From Neisseria dentiae (GTDB taxonomy: Bacteria; Pseudomonadota; Gammaproteobacteria; Burkholderiales; Neisseriaceae), in the NCBI RefSeq assembly GCF_024580525.1, contig NZ_JANIKQ010000002.1, positions 1 to 64,000 on the forward strand: DNA of 64,000 nt, in the 5' to 3' direction. A program made the translations under genes and the position numbers. Each line of letters opens with the position of its first letter. The stretch's first letter is position 1. This document shows positions 35,277-44,628 of the stretch, one piece after another. The notes beneath the pieces were generated by a model. It worked only from the letters and a program-made list of their open reading frames with translations, was not told where the DNA came from and did not search any database.

Positions 35277-36031
35277 GTTGTTTCTCGCATGAAATAGTCT
35301 TGTAAATAAGCATTCAACCGCCGTGCGGCGATGGGCAGCGGCTTTTCGGCCAGCCAGTCCTGCGGGTTGATGTCGTCGCCGACGGTAATTTCGTAATGAA
35401 TGGTACGGGGTGGGATTTTATACCACGGCTGGCCTTTTTTGAAATTCGGCGGGTTCATTTTGATGCAAACGGGGGTAATGATGTCGGCGCTGCGCAATCC
35501 GATGGATACGGCGCCGCGGTGCAGCTTAATCTGCCCGTCCCAGCCCGTGCGCGTGCCCTCGGGAAAAATCAGCAGGCTTTGGCCGCTTTTGAAAACGGCA
35601 TCCACCTCTTCCATCATTTCCAGCGATTCGTCGTTGGGAATGTAACCGGTGGAGAGAATCTGGCTTTTCATCGAGGGATTGCCCAGCAAATCTTTTTTCA
35701 CGATGCAGTTGATTTCGGGCACATGGCCGACCAACAGCACCACGTCGAGCAGCGAAGGGTGGTTGGCCAGCACCAGCTGACCCGGCCTGCCGAGTTTTTC
35801 CAAGCCGTTGAAGTTCACGCTCAACACACGCGACCACACCAGATAACCGACAAACCATTTCCATACGCCGCCGATCAGCCGCCGCGCCTGCATCTGTCGG
35901 GCAGTATCGTTGCGGGTGCTTTTCAGGGTGTAGGGCAGCAACACGATTTTAAACAGCACGCCGACCACGCCGAACAACACGAACCCGAACAGCGTGGCGA
36001 AAAAACGGCGGTAATAATCCAATGTTTTCAT
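35273..36031 (-). CDS. PlsC-type lysophospholipid acyltransferase of the aryl polyene cluster
   Basis: 252 residues from ATG 36031, overlapping the KS-like stop by ATGA; a GTG at 36046 is an alternative. N-terminal hydrophobic stretch (FFATLFGFVLFGVVGVLF), then LVLANHPSLLDVVLL with H-x4-D near 90-96, FPEGTRTGWDG near 155-165 and GRPGQ. A 1-acyl-glycerol-3-phosphate acyltransferase-like enzyme, second acyltransferase of the locus with the LpxL-like one, probably in building the lipid anchor. Confidence 0.87.
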   Translation of the reverse strand: MKTLDYYRRFFATLFGFVLFGVVGVLFKIVLLPYTLKSTRNDTARQMQARRLIGGVWKWFVGYLVWSRVLSVNFNGLEKLGRPGQLVLANHPSLLDVVLLVGHVPEINCIVKKDLLGNPSMKSQILSTGYIPNDESLEMMEEVDAVFKSGQSLLIFPEGTRTGWDGQIKLHRGAVSIGLRSADIITPVCIKMNPPNFKKGQPWYKIPPRTIHYEITVGDDINPQDWLAEKPLPIAARRLNAYLQDYFMRETT

Positions 36032-36774
36032 AAGGTTTTCTGCCACAACCAGCGGCGCGTTCCGAAACGTCTGGTTTCTTCACGGCTGTTTGAAAGCATA
36101 AAACGTATCCAGTCTAATGCGCCCCAATACGGTTCGCCGCCGGCTTCCGGCGCATTGTCGGAAAAAAGCGACAACGTATATTGCCGGCCGGGCCGCACCA
36201 CCATGGCCAGCGCATAAGGCATGGGGGCACGGTCGGCGGCTACGGCGTATTCCTCGAGCAACGGGTCGTCTGCCAACACCAGTAAAACATGCTCCGCACC
36301 CTCTTGCAGCATGGCGCTGGTTTCGGCCAGCGCGGTTTCCAAGCCGTCGAGGCCCACCGCCAGCGCGGTGCTCTCGGCCATATCCTTACGCAGCATAGAC
36401 CACTGCCCTGCCTGGGCGTTGTGCACCGACAGGCCGAACGAAGTAGGCGATACGGTTTGGGTTTTCATCAATTCCAACCACAACTCGAAACTGCGGTTCA
36501 ACTCGCCGTCGTGCGAGGCGAACACCAGCGGAGCGGCGGGATATTGTTCGGCCAGACTCCACGCTGCATCGCACATCAGGCGCGCGGCCTTGCCCAAACG
36601 CCGGCGCTGCATAGCAGGCAAAAAAGCCAGCTCGGGTTTATAATCGGGCAGGCCGTCTGAAAAAGCAGTGTCTGCCGCCCATTGCCTCCAGGCATCCAAG
36701 CCCGCCACACGGCCCGACGAAGCCTGCCATGCGGCAATATCAAAAGAAAAACGGCAATGTTCGGTGGAATCCAT
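36028..36774 (-). CDS. Beta-ketoacyl synthase-like chain-length factor (Ketoacyl-synt_2 type)
   Basis: 248 residues from ATG 36774, with GGA 8 bases upstream; a TTG at 36789 is less likely. RRRLGKAARLMCDAAWSLAE, FASHDGELNRSFELWLELM and the SPTSFGLSVHNAQAGQW block match the KS-like family found at the head of aryl polyene clusters. Where an active ketosynthase has Cys in a TACxS motif this protein reads SVHNAQAG, so it should be a non-condensing partner (ApeC-like) of the ketosynthase at 14475. First gene of the long minus-strand unit. Confidence 0.82.
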   Translation of the reverse strand: MDSTEHCRFSFDIAAWQASSGRVAGLDAWRQWAADTAFSDGLPDYKPELAFLPAMQRRRLGKAARLMCDAAWSLAEQYPAAPLVFASHDGELNRSFELWLELMKTQTVSPTSFGLSVHNAQAGQWSMLRKDMAESTALAVGLDGLETALAETSAMLQEGAEHVLLVLADDPLLEEYAVAADRAPMPYALAMVVRPGRQYTLSLFSDNAPEAGGEPYWGALDWIRFMLSNSREETRRFGTRRWLWQKTL

Positions 36775-36819
36775 CACAATTTCCGGCAAATGAAATGCCG
36801 TCCATTTTAGCCTAAGGGA

Positions 36820-36847
36820 TTACCAAAAAACAGCAATGCAATATAAT
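36820..36847 (+). promoter_or_regulatory. Promoter of the plus-strand pigment unit
   Basis: TTACCA (36820-36825), 16-base spacer, TATAAT (36842-36847), 51 bases before the dehydratase ATG. The 123-base divergent gap must also serve the minus-strand unit, for which I see only a weak TAAAAT. Confidence 0.55.
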
Positions 36848-36897
36848 CGGCTTTATCCTGTTTTTAAAATGATGTTGTCCTAACACGCAAAACCCTT

Positions 36898-37389
36898 ATG
36901 AACACACCTCTCGCCTGTCCCATTACCGCCGTCGCCCCGCTGCTGCCGCACAGCGGCCGCATGATGCTGCTCGACTGCATCACCGACTACGGCGAGTGCC
37001 ACCTCACCGCCACCGCCGCGGTGGGTGCAGACCATATCCTGTTGCAAAACAACCGCCTGCCTTGCCTTTTAGGCATGGAAATCATGGCGCAGGGCATAGG
37101 CGCACTCGTAGGCTGCCATGCCCGCAACGCCGGTCAACCGATACGGCTGGGTTTTCTGCTGGGCACGCGCAAGCTGAACCTGTTTGCCGACAGCATTCCC
37201 ATACACACCGAGCTGCTGGTCAAAGTGCAGGAATCGGTGATGGACGCCACCGGCTTCGGCGTGTTCGACTGCGCGCTCTACTGGACCGATGCGCCCGAAC
37301 ACGAAAAGCACACGCTGCCGGCCGACGGCCTGCTGGTGCAGGCGTCGCTAAACGTTTACAGCCCGCATCAAAACAATCAGGCCGTCTGA
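36898..37389 (+). CDS. 3-hydroxyacyl-ACP dehydratase, hot-dog fold (ApeP-like)
   Basis: 163 residues. LLPHSGRMMLLDCITDYG (about 16-33) with the conserved H-S/G-x-R-M-x-L-L-D start and MEIMAQGIGALVGCHARNAG near 60-79 match the FabA/FabZ-like dehydratase used with the ApeI domain to make all-trans polyenes. The active His/Glu pair is probably H19 and E61. First gene of the plus-strand unit; the KR gene follows after 50 bases including an uptake sequence. Confidence 0.85.
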   Translation: MNTPLACPITAVAPLLPHSGRMMLLDCITDYGECHLTATAAVGADHILLQNNRLPCLLGMEIMAQGIGALVGCHARNAGQPIRLGFLLGTRKLNLFADSIPIHTELLVKVQESVMDATGFGVFDCALYWTDAPEHEKHTLPADGLLVQASLNVYSPHQNNQAV

Positions 37390-37439
37390 AACGTTTACAT
37401 TTTTTTCAGACAGCCTCGAACAAAACCGAAGGAAAACGC

Positions 37440-38168
37440 ATGAACGAAACCATTCTGATTACCGGCTCCAACCGCGGCATCGGCAAAGCCGTCGCGCTGG
37501 CGCTGGCGGCCGACGGCTACGACATCGTGGTACACTGCCGCAGCCGCCGCAGCGAAGCCGAAGCCGTGGCCGAAGCCGTCCGTGCGCAAGGCCGCCAAGC
37601 GCGCGTATTGCAGTTCGACATTGCCGACCGCGCCGCCTGCCGCGAAGCACTGGGTGCCGACATCGAACAGCACGGCGCCTATTACGGCGTGGTGCTCAAC
37701 GCCGGCCTCACCCGCGACAATGCCTTTCCCGCCTTTGAAGACGACGATTGGGACACCGTGCTGCGCACCAATCTCGACGGCTTCTACAACGTGCTGCACC
37801 CGTTGGTGATGCCGATGATACGCCGCCGCAAAGCCGGCCGCATCGTGTGCATGGCCTCCGTTTCCGGCCTCAACGGCAACCGCGGCCAAGTGAACTACAG
37901 TGCCTCGAAAGCCGGCGTTATCGGCGCGGCCAAAGCGCTGGCGGTGGAGCTTGCCAAACGCAAAATCACCGTCAACTGCGTGGCACCCGGCCTGATTGAT
38001 ACCGAGATTGTGGATGACAACGTGCCGGTAGAAGAAATTTTAAAAGCCACCCCCGCCGCCCGCATGGGCACGCCCGAAGAAGTGGCGCACGCAGTACGGT
38101 TTCTGATGGACGAAAAAGCCGCCTATATCACGCGGCAGGTGATTGCAGTGAACGGAGGTTTGTGTTGA
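37440..38168 (+). CDS. 3-ketoacyl-ACP reductase, SDR (ApeQ-like, FabG family)
   Basis: 242 residues. Cofactor loop TGSNRGIG at residues 8-15, NAG motif LNAGLTRDN near 88-96, catalytic Ser in ASVSGLNG and Tyr/Lys in YSASK near 150-154, and the C-terminal ITRQVIAVNGGLC. Reduces 3-ketoacyl-ACP with NAD(P)H between the condensation and dehydration steps. Its TGA overlaps the next gene's TTG start. Confidence 0.92.
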   Translation: MNETILITGSNRGIGKAVALALAADGYDIVVHCRSRRSEAEAVAEAVRAQGRQARVLQFDIADRAACREALGADIEQHGAYYGVVLNAGLTRDNAFPAFEDDDWDTVLRTNLDGFYNVLHPLVMPMIRRRKAGRIVCMASVSGLNGNRGQVNYSASKAGVIGAAKALAVELAKRKITVNCVAPGLIDTEIVDDNVPVEEILKATPAARMGTPEEVAHAVRFLMDEKAAYITRQVIAVNGGLC

Positions 38169-39391
38169 GACGGGTTGTCGTAACAGGCATAGGAGCCATC
38201 ACCACCTTCGGGCGCGATTGGGAAAGCGTGCAGGCGGGCTTCGCGCGCGGCCGCAACGCCGTGAAACTCATGGATTGGGCGGAACAGTTCCCCGAATTGG
38301 AAGCACGCTTGGGCGCGCCGGTGGAAGGCTACCGCGCCCCCGAACACTGGACGCGCAAACAATTGCGCGGCATGGGGCGCGGCACCCAAATGGCCGTCGA
38401 TGCCGCCGAGCAGGCGCTAACCGATGCCGGCCTTTTGGGCGACGAGCGCATCAAAGACGGCCGCATGGGTGTTGCCGCCGGCTCGTCGGTGGGCAGCACC
38501 AAAGATGTGGGCGTGATGGGCGATTTGGTGTTGCACGGCAATTCGCGCAATTTCAACGCCAACACCTATGTGCGCATGATGCCGCACACCATCGCCGCCA
38601 ACATCGGCATCTTTTTCGGCCTCACCGGCCGCATCATCCCCACCTCCAGTGCCTGCTCTTCGGGCAGCCAGGGCATAGGCTACTCCTACGAAGCCATCAA
38701 ATACGGCCTGATCGACATGATGCTGGGCGGCGGCAGCGAAGAATTCTGCCCCTCGGAAGTTTATGTGTTCGACTCGCTCTATGCCGCCAGCCGCCGCAAC
38801 CACGAACCCGGCCTGACCCCGCGCCCCTACGACACCGCCCGCGACGGGCTGGTGATCGGCGAAGGCGCAGGCATACTGGTGTTGGAAGAGCTGCAACACG
38901 CCCTTGCGCGCGGCGCCAAAATCTACGCCGAAATCGTCGGCTACGGTGCTAACAGCGACGGTGCCCACATCACCCAGCCGCAAAAAATCACCATGCAGCG
39001 CTGCATGGAAAACGCCTTGAAAGATGCCGGCATCACACCCGATCAGGTCGGCTATGTCAACGGCCACGGCACCGCCACCGAAAAGGGCGACATCGCCGAA
39101 ACCCAAGCCACCGCCGCCTTGTTCGGCCGCGTGCCCATGAGCTCGCAGAAAAGCTACTTCGGCCACACCCTCGGTGCCTGCGGCGCACTGGAATCGTGGT
39201 TTTCCATCGAAATGATGAACAGCGGCTGGTTCGCCCCCACCGTCAATCTCGACAACATCGACCCGTTGTGCGGCGGCGTGGACTACATCCGCGGCGAAGG
39301 GCGGGAAATCCGCACCGATTACGTGGTCAACAACAACTTCGCTTTCGGCGGCGTGAATACTTCGCTGGTGTTCAAACGCTGGCGCGGTTGA
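38165..39391 (+). CDS. Beta-ketoacyl-ACP synthase, FabF-type (ApeR-like)
   Basis: 408 residues from TTG 38165, chosen because GGAGG (38154-38158) stands 6 bases ahead and the TTGA overlap couples it to the reductase stop; GTG 38162 is the alternative. Triad C164 in PTSSACSSGSQG, H301 in NGHGTATEKGD and H334 in KSYFGHTLGACGA, so it is an active enzyme, probably a homodimer starting or priming the chain. The C-terminal NNNFAFGGVNTSLVFKRW is normal. Confidence 0.92.
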   Translation: MRRVVVTGIGAITTFGRDWESVQAGFARGRNAVKLMDWAEQFPELEARLGAPVEGYRAPEHWTRKQLRGMGRGTQMAVDAAEQALTDAGLLGDERIKDGRMGVAAGSSVGSTKDVGVMGDLVLHGNSRNFNANTYVRMMPHTIAANIGIFFGLTGRIIPTSSACSSGSQGIGYSYEAIKYGLIDMMLGGGSEEFCPSEVYVFDSLYAASRRNHEPGLTPRPYDTARDGLVIGEGAGILVLEELQHALARGAKIYAEIVGYGANSDGAHITQPQKITMQRCMENALKDAGITPDQVGYVNGHGTATEKGDIAETQATAALFGRVPMSSQKSYFGHTLGACGALESWFSIEMMNSGWFAPTVNLDNIDPLCGGVDYIRGEGREIRTDYVVNNNFAFGGVNTSLVFKRWRG

Positions 39392-39410
39392 TTACTTTTA
39401 TAAAGGTTGC

Positions 39411-39442
39411 AGGCCGTCTGAAAAATTATTTTCAGACGGCCT
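39411..39442 (+). terminator. Uptake-sequence hairpin terminator
   Basis: AGGCCGTCTGAAAA and its complement with a 4-base loop, 20 bases after the stop of the ApeR-like gene and followed by a T tract. Confidence 0.8.
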
Positions 39443-39583
39443 CTTTTAATCAATGAGTCCGGCCGGCCAAAACCGACACGCAACCTAAAATTTTTGCAAC
39501 ATTCAAAAAAATCCGCCCTGCCTGAAACCGTTTCAAGCAAGACGGAATCATTAGCCGAGACCTTTGGCCGTTTTGCCGCGCCG

Positions 39584-40267
39584 TTATAATTTATCCGCCA
39601 AACGGCCGTCGGTCATGGTCATCACGCGGTCGAAGCGGGCGGCCAATTCGTCGTCGTGGGTAACCACAACCAAACTGGTGCCCAGCTCGCTTTTCAACGC
39701 CAACATCATATCCAGCACGTTTTGTGCGTTTTTGCGGTCGAGATTGCCGGTCGGCTCGTCGGCCAGCAGGCACTTGGGACGGGTAACCAGTGCGCGGGCG
39801 ATGGCGGCGCGCTGGCGCTCGCCGCCGGAAAGTTCGCTCGGACGGTGCAGCATACGCGCTTTCAAGCCGACTTTTTCCAACATTTCCGCCGCCTGCGCTT
39901 CGGCTTCGGCTTTCGGTTTTTTACCGATTAAAAGCGGCATCATCACGTTTTCCAACGCCGAAAATTCGGGCAGCAAATGATGGAACTGATACACAAAACC
40001 CAAATAACGGTTGCGCAAATCGCCCAACTGTTTCTGATTCAGCTTGCCCAAATCGTTGCCCATCAGGTTCACGCTGCCCGAGGTGGGCATATCTAAACCG
40101 CCGAGTATGTGCAGCAGCGTTGATTTACCGCTGCCCGAAGCACCGATAATACTCACGCTTTGTCCCTCGCCCACTTGCAGATTGAGGCCGTTGAGCACCT
40201 GTACGTTTAATGCACCGTCGTTATAGCTTTTAGCCACCCCGTTGCAGCTCAACACAATATTATTCAT
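39584..40267 (-). CDS. lolD: Lipoprotein-releasing system ATP-binding protein
   Basis: 227 residues from ATG 40267; the longer upstream frame is not conserved. Walker [10 protein letters not shown] at 42-50, signature [15 protein letters not shown] near 143-157 and Walker [12 protein letters not shown]. The [21 protein letters not shown] segment is typical of LolD. It drives extraction of outer-membrane lipoproteins from the inner membrane onto LolA. Its start overlaps the lolC stop by 8 bases. Confidence 0.95.
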   Translation of the reverse strand: MNNIVLSCNGVAKSYNDGALNVQVLNGLNLQVGEGQSVSIIGASGSGKSTLLHILGGLDMPTSGSVNLMGNDLGKLNQKQLGDLRNRYLGFVYQFHHLLPEFSALENVMMPLLIGKKPKAEAEAQAAEMLEKVGLKARMLHRPSELSGGERQRAAIARALVTRPKCLLADEPTGNLDRKNAQNVLDMMLALKSELGTSLVVVTHDDELAARFDRVMTMTDGRLADKL

Positions 40268-41510
40268 AACGCAAAGCCTCCGCAGGTTGGGTTTTCGCTG
40301 CCCGCCAGCTCGGATACAGCGTGGCGATAAAGGCCAGCGCCAGCGAAATGGCGGCAATCACCAGCACATCGTCGGGGTTGACGTCGCTGGGCAGGTAGTC
40401 GATAAAATAAATCTGCGAGTTAATCAGCTGCATACCGAACAAATCTTCAAAAAACGCCACGATGCGCCCCACGTTCATACCCAGCAGCACACCGCAAACC
40501 ACGCCGATCAGGGTGCCGAAAAAGCCGGCAAACGCACCCTGCACCATAAAGATTTTCATCACACCCGCAGGCGGCAGGCCCAACGTGCGCAAAATGGCGA
40601 TATCGGCCTGTTTCTCGGTAACGGCCATCACCAGCGACGACACCAAATTAAACGCCGCCACGGCGATAATCAGCGTTAAGATGATGAACATCATACGTTT
40701 TTCCAGCTCCACCGCTTCAAAATAGCTGCGGTTGGAAAACGTCCAGTCGCGTGCCCACACTTTGTCTTTCTGTGCCTGCGGAACTAAATTGCGGGTAAAC
40801 GCGGGCGCATTCTGCGGGTCGGCAAGTTTGATACGCAAACCGCCCACGCCGTCGCCCAAACGGTAGAGCACTTGGGCATCTTTGATGTGCGTCATCGCCA
40901 GCGAGTTGTCCACTTCATACACGCCCGTTTTCACGATGCCCACCACGTTGAACTGCTTCAAGCGCGGCACCACGCCGGCGGGGGTAACGTTGCCTTCCGG
41001 CGTAATCACGGTAACTTTGCCGCCTTTTTCCGCACCGAGCGCCTCGGCCAAACCTTCACCGAGAATAATATCGAATTCACCCGGCTTCAAATCGTTGAAA
41101 CTGCCCACCGGCATATCTTTGCCGTAATCCACCACGTTTTTTTCTTCCTCGGGCAACACGCCGCGAAGCTGCACGCCGCGCACTTCGCCCGAGTTGGCCA
41201 GCAACGCCTGATCGGCAACATAAGGGGCGGTTGCCAAAACTTCTTTGCGCCCGTTCACAAACCCGCGCAGACTCTGCCAGCTCTCGCCGTTGCCGGTGTC
41301 GTAATAACCGATTTCGGCGTGCGGCGCCACATTCAGAAGCTGGCCGCGGATTTCTTTCTGAAAGCCGTTCATCACCGACAGCACCACAATCAGCGCGGTT
41401 ACGCCCAACGCAATGCCCGCAATCGAAATCATGGTAATAAACGACATAAAACCGTTGCGCTTTTTGGCCCTGAGGTAACGCAAGCCGATCCAAGTTTCTA
41501 AAGAAGCCAT
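40260..41510 (-). CDS. lolC: Lipoprotein-releasing system permease
   Basis: 416 residues from ATG 41510 ([21 protein letters not shown]). FtsX/MacB-type permease: one N-terminal helix ([23 protein letters not shown]), a large periplasmic domain (about 45-270) and three C-terminal helices ([57 protein letters not shown]). No separate lolE is in the window; a single LolF-like permease working as a homodimer would fit. Clear partner of lolD. Confidence 0.92.
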   Translation of the reverse strand: MASLETWIGLRYLRAKKRNGFMSFITMISIAGIALGVTALIVVLSVMNGFQKEIRGQLLNVAPHAEIGYYDTGNGESWQSLRGFVNGRKEVLATAPYVADQALLANSGEVRGVQLRGVLPEEEKNVVDYGKDMPVGSFNDLKPGEFDIILGEGLAEALGAEKGGKVTVITPEGNVTPAGVVPRLKQFNVVGIVKTGVYEVDNSLAMTHIKDAQVLYRLGDGVGGLRIKLADPQNAPAFTRNLVPQAQKDKVWARDWTFSNRSYFEAVELEKRMMFIILTLIIAVAAFNLVSSLVMAVTEKQADIAILRTLGLPPAGVMKIFMVQGAFAGFFGTLIGVVCGVLLGMNVGRIVAFFEDLFGMQLINSQIYFIDYLPSDVNPDDVLVIAAISLALAFIATLYPSWRAAKTQPAEALRYE

Positions 41511-41572
41511 GTGCAAAAGCACCCTTTATCCAATTAAAATAAGCGCGCATTGTACCTTATTTACCGCTAAAC

Positions 41573-41748
41573 TTCTTTAGGGAGTGTAGTCAGAAAGCAT
41601 TGCGGCGGTATTTTTGGTTAAAATCCGCAGCTGCTACGTTAAAAATGCTCGCAAGATGTTCAATCTTGCTGTGCTTTTTGCCTTGCATCTGCGGATTTTT
41701 CCTCAAAAAACCGCTTCGCAAGCCTTCTGACTATACTCCCTAAGAAGG
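41573..41748. mobile_element. About 176-bp element with 19-bp inverted ends
   Basis: GGGAGTGTAGTCAGAAAGC (41580-41598) and GCCTTCTGACTATACTCCC (41722-41740) are inverted with 17 of 19 matches, and flanking CTTCTTTA/TAAGAAG extends the symmetry. The interior is AT-rich with GGATTTTTCCTCAAAAAACCG. A truncated relative lies at about 31885-31992 inside the pigment operon. No coding capacity, so non-autonomous if mobile. Confidence 0.55.
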
Positions 41749-41824
41749 GTAGGCGCTTTGCCAATAAACGCACGATTGCGCTAAAGCGGGGGCTGCAAAC
41801 CCCGACCGAATACCGCTCAAAAAC

Positions 41825-42048
41825 GAAGCCTTTGCAAGGTTTTCCCAAGGCCGTCTGAAACATCCGATTATCGTCATTCCCGCGTAGGCGGGAATCCAGC
41901 CTTAAAGCTACTAATTATTTTATTTCAATAACTTACAAAAAAAACGACTGGATTCCCGCCTATGTGGGGGAAGCGCAGCGGGCTTGCGAAGCTAATGACG
42001 GAATTTAAGCATTTCAGACGGTCTGGAAGATATTTTTGCAAAGGCCTC
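41825..42048. mobile_element. Degraded MITE/dRS3 element (copy B)
   Basis: A left end close to GAAGCCTTTGCAAGG, one intact dRS3 at 41876-41895, the AT-rich core in inverted orientation (TTTATTTCAATAACTTA), a second dRS3 disrupted by about 25 extra bases and a right end TTTTTGCAAAGGCCTC. Longer and more diverged than copies A and D. Confidence 0.55.
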
Positions 42049-42070
42049 AGCTCACGAAAACACTTGCGTC

Positions 42071-42143
42071 ATGCCCGGGCTTGGCTCGGGCATCTTTTTG
42101 CTTCAAAAGAAATACCAGATACTCGGGTCAAGCCCGAGTATGA
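42071..42143. repeat. 73-bp palindromic-ended repeat (copy 2 of 3)
   Basis: ATGCCCGGGCTTGGCTCGGGCAT start and ATACTCGGGTCAAGCCCGAGTAT end around TTTTTGCTTCAAAAGAAATACC, in the same orientation as 4323-4395. Confidence 0.6.
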
Positions 42144-42241
42144 CGACGGTTGGATATTTCGGATGGCCGTAATGCCGTCTGAAACATTTAAACCCCGTCA
42201 TCAGCTTTTTTAGACGGTAATTTGAATTTTGCAAAGGCTTC

Positions 42242-42299
42242 AGGCCGTCTGAAAACCACCGCCGCCCGGTTTCGGAACGGCTTGTTTTTCAGACGGCCT
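42242..42299 (-). terminator. Uptake-sequence inverted pair after greA
   Basis: AGGCCGTCTGAAAA at 42242 and its complement ending 42299 with a 30-base loop, 28 bases past the greA stop. The large loop makes it a weaker terminator than the others here. Confidence 0.55.
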
Positions 42300-42326
42300 G
42301 AGTGCAACCCAAAAGTTTCTGCCGGC

Positions 42327-42803
42327 TCAGATATATTCCACCTGCACGATATCATACTCGCGCACGCCGCCCGGAGCCTGCACTTCGGCTACGTCGCCCT
42401 CTTCCTTGCCGATCAAGGCGCGGGCGATAGGCGAGCCTACATAGATTTTGTTTTCTTTGATGTCGGCCTCGTCTTCGCCGACGATTTGGTAGCGCACACG
42501 CTCTTCGGTGTCCAAATCTTCCAGCGTTACCGTCGCGCCGAACACCACTTTGCCTTCGGCGTGGATTTCGGCGGGGTTGATGATGTGGGCGATGGAAAGT
42601 TTGTGTTCCACTTCCGAAATACGGCCTTCGATAAAGCCTTGGCGTTCTTTGGCCGCTTCGTATTCGGCGTTTTCCGACAAATCGCCGTGCGAGCGTGCCT
42701 CGGCAATCGCTTCAATCACTTCGGGGCGGGCAACGCTTTTCAGATGCTGCAATTCTGCTTTTAATAATTCTGCACCGCGCACGGTTAACGGAATTTTCTG
42801 CAT
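42327..42803 (-). CDS. greA: Transcription elongation factor GreA
   Basis: 158 residues from ATG 42803, the standard length. N-terminal coiled coil with the acidic tip [21 protein letters not shown] (first part near 42-55) that reaches into the RNA polymerase channel, and a C-terminal FKBP-like domain containing [22 protein letters not shown]. It rescues backtracked polymerase by transcript cleavage. The open frame upstream is not conserved. Confidence 0.96.
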   Translation of the reverse strand: MQKIPLTVRGAELLKAELQHLKSVARPEVIEAIAEARSHGDLSENAEYEAAKERQGFIEGRISEVEHKLSIAHIINPAEIHAEGKVVFGATVTLEDLDTEERVRYQIVGEDEADIKENKIYVGSPIARALIGKEEGDVAEVQAPGGVREYDIVQVEYI

Positions 42804-43131
42804 GGATCTATTCTCCGTAAAACGGCTGTTCAGCCGTAGAAATACTGACCGGAAAACAACGGCATAATCTTTCAACATAACCGCTGTTTCCTCAAATAAA
42901 AATACAAGCCGCCAAAAAACGGCGGCTTGCTCGAAAATCATTTGTGAAAGCGTGATTGTATCTAAAAACAACCGCGCGGGCAAAGTTTTCCTCGTTTGCC
43001 GGGAAAATGTGTTGCACGGTTTGAAACGCCCGCGCAAAAAGGCATTTCCGAAATACGGCGCAAGCATTTTAAAGCCCGCAAGGGCTTTGGCCGCGCAGGC
43101 CGTCTGAAACCTGTGCGGCAGCCCGTTAGCT
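42804..43131 (-). other. greA leader and proA-greA gap
   Basis: 328 bases without a gene. It contains a GC hairpin at 42905-42929 and one uptake sequence near 43097-43106. The greA promoter is probably here or just below the hairpin; I could not fix a -35/-10 pair. Confidence 0.5.
42905..42929 (-). terminator. Rho-independent terminator between proA and greA
   Basis: CAAGCCGCC pairs with GGCGGCTTG around a 7-base loop. On the minus strand it is followed by TATTTTTATTT, so it would stop transcripts coming from proA. Confidence 0.65.
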
Positions 43132-44391
43132 TTATCCGCGAATCTGGCCGTTGCCCAGCACCACCCATTTTTGCGAGGTCAGCCCGTGCAGACCGACGGG
43201 GCCGCGTACGTGGATTTTATCGGTGGAAATGCCGATTTCCGCGCCCAAGCCGTATTCGAAACCGTCGGCAAAGCGGGTGCTGGCGTTCACCATCACGCTG
43301 GCGCTGTCAACCGTGCGCAGAAAGGTTTGCGCGTCGGTGTAGGATTCGGTAACGATGCTGTCGGTGTGGTGGCTGCCGTGGGTGTTGATGTGGGCAATGG
43401 CTTCGGCCAAGCTGTCCACCACTTTAACCGCCAGTATGGGGGCGAGGTATTCTGTGTCCCAGTCTTCGTTTGAGGCCGTCTGAATGCCGGGCAGGATGGC
43501 TCTCGTGCGGGCACAGCCGCGAAGTTCCACGCCTTTTCCGGCGTATTTTTCGGCCAGCGGCGGCAGGATTTCGGCGGCGCGGCTTTCATGCACCAGCAGC
43601 GTTTCCATGGTGTTGCAGGTGCCGTAGCGCGAGGTTTTGGCATTGAAGGCAATGTCCAGCGCTTTTTGTACATCGGCGGCGCGGTCGATATACACGTGGC
43701 AGATGCCGTCGAGATGCTTGATCACGGGCACGCGCGCTTCTGCGCTGATGCGCGCCACCAGCGATTTGCCGCCGCGCGGGATAATCACGTCGATTAAGTC
43801 GGGGCTTTGCAGCATCGCGCCCACGCTTTCGCGGCTGGTGTTTTCAATCAGGCGCACGGCGTCGGCGGGCAGGCCGTTTTCACGCAGGGCTTGGGTGATC
43901 AGTTTGGCAATGGCCATATTGCTGTGAAAAGCCTCGCTGCCGCCGCGCAACACGCAGGCGTTGCCCGACTTCAGGCATAAGGCGGCGGCGTCGATGGTAA
44001 CGTTGGGGCGCGATTCGTAAATCATGCCGATTACGCCCAAAGGCACGCGCATTTTGCCGATTTGCAGGCCGTTGGGGCGCAGGCGGAATTCGTCCATCTC
44101 GCCCACGGGGTCGGGTAAGGCGGCCACTTGGCGCAATCCTTCGCACATATTTTCAACGGCGTTTTCGGTCAGCTTCAAACGGTCGAGCAGCGCCGGTTCC
44201 AAGCCTTTGGCGGCGGCCTGCTCCATATCTTGCGCGTTGGCAGCGATAATTTCCGCGCTGTGCAGCCGGATCAATTCGGCCATGCGCAGCAGCGCGGCGT
44301 TTTTCTGCGCCGTGGTAGCGGCGGCCATGTCATAAAAAGCCTGTTTGGCGGCGGCGGCGGTTTGACGGACGTAATCGTGAATGTTCTGCAT
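43132..44391 (-). CDS. proA: Gamma-glutamyl phosphate reductase
   Basis: 419 residues, full length for ProA, which reduces glutamyl-5-phosphate with NADPH in proline synthesis. Aldehyde dehydrogenase fold; catalytic Cys in [14 protein letters not shown] near 252-265, cofactor region [13 protein letters not shown] near 139 and the C-terminal [15 protein letters not shown]. No proB nearby. Its ATG lies 237 bases from the divergent xseA start. Confidence 0.96.
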   Translation of the reverse strand: MQNIHDYVRQTAAAAKQAFYDMAAATTAQKNAALLRMAELIRLHSAEIIAANAQDMEQAAAKGLEPALLDRLKLTENAVENMCEGLRQVAALPDPVGEMDEFRLRPNGLQIGKMRVPLGVIGMIYESRPNVTIDAAALCLKSGNACVLRGGSEAFHSNMAIAKLITQALRENGLPADAVRLIENTSRESVGAMLQSPDLIDVIIPRGGKSLVARISAEARVPVIKHLDGICHVYIDRAADVQKALDIAFNAKTSRYGTCNTMETLLVHESRAAEILPPLAEKYAGKGVELRGCARTRAILPGIQTASNEDWDTEYLAPILAVKVVDSLAEAIAHINTHGSHHTDSIVTESYTDAQTFLRTVDSASVMVNASTRFADGFEYGLGAEIGISTDKIHVRGPVGLHGLTSQKWVVLGNGQIRG

Positions 44392-44592
44392 AATGGCTCG
44401 GCGTTAACGGTAAAGTTGCGGTGGCACGGCTTAGGGCGTATTGTCGATGGGCCCAAATCTTTGCCAAACCGGTTGCGAACGGCAGTTTGGCGGGGTTTCA
44501 CTATAAGGCCGTCTGAACGCGATTTCAAGCGGTATTATTTTTTGCTGCACCGCCTCATCTGCCTCCCGGTATAGAAAAAAACCGATTCGCTA

Positions 44593-44598
44593 TATAAT
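44593..44598 (+). promoter_or_regulatory. Probable -10 box of xseA
   Basis: TATAAT 31 bases before the xseA ATG; no good -35 box is visible upstream at 16-18 bases, so confidence is limited. Confidence 0.4.
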
Positions 44599-44628
44599 GC
44601 CGCCCTAACTTTTTCAAAACGCCCCACC

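Larger units (their letters stand above)
41511..42326. other. 816-bp gene-free region made of repeats
   Basis: Between lolC and greA I find no gene. It holds the inverted-repeat element at 41573-41748, a degraded MITE/dRS3 element (41825-42048), a 73-bp palindromic repeat (42071-42143) and the greA terminator. Several uptake sequences lie between them. Confidence 0.8.

Noticed and set aside
34756..35313. 185-residue protein containing the second ACP
   Set aside because: The N-terminal half is the upstream ACP gene in another frame; the ACP starts at 35007 with a good ribosome site.
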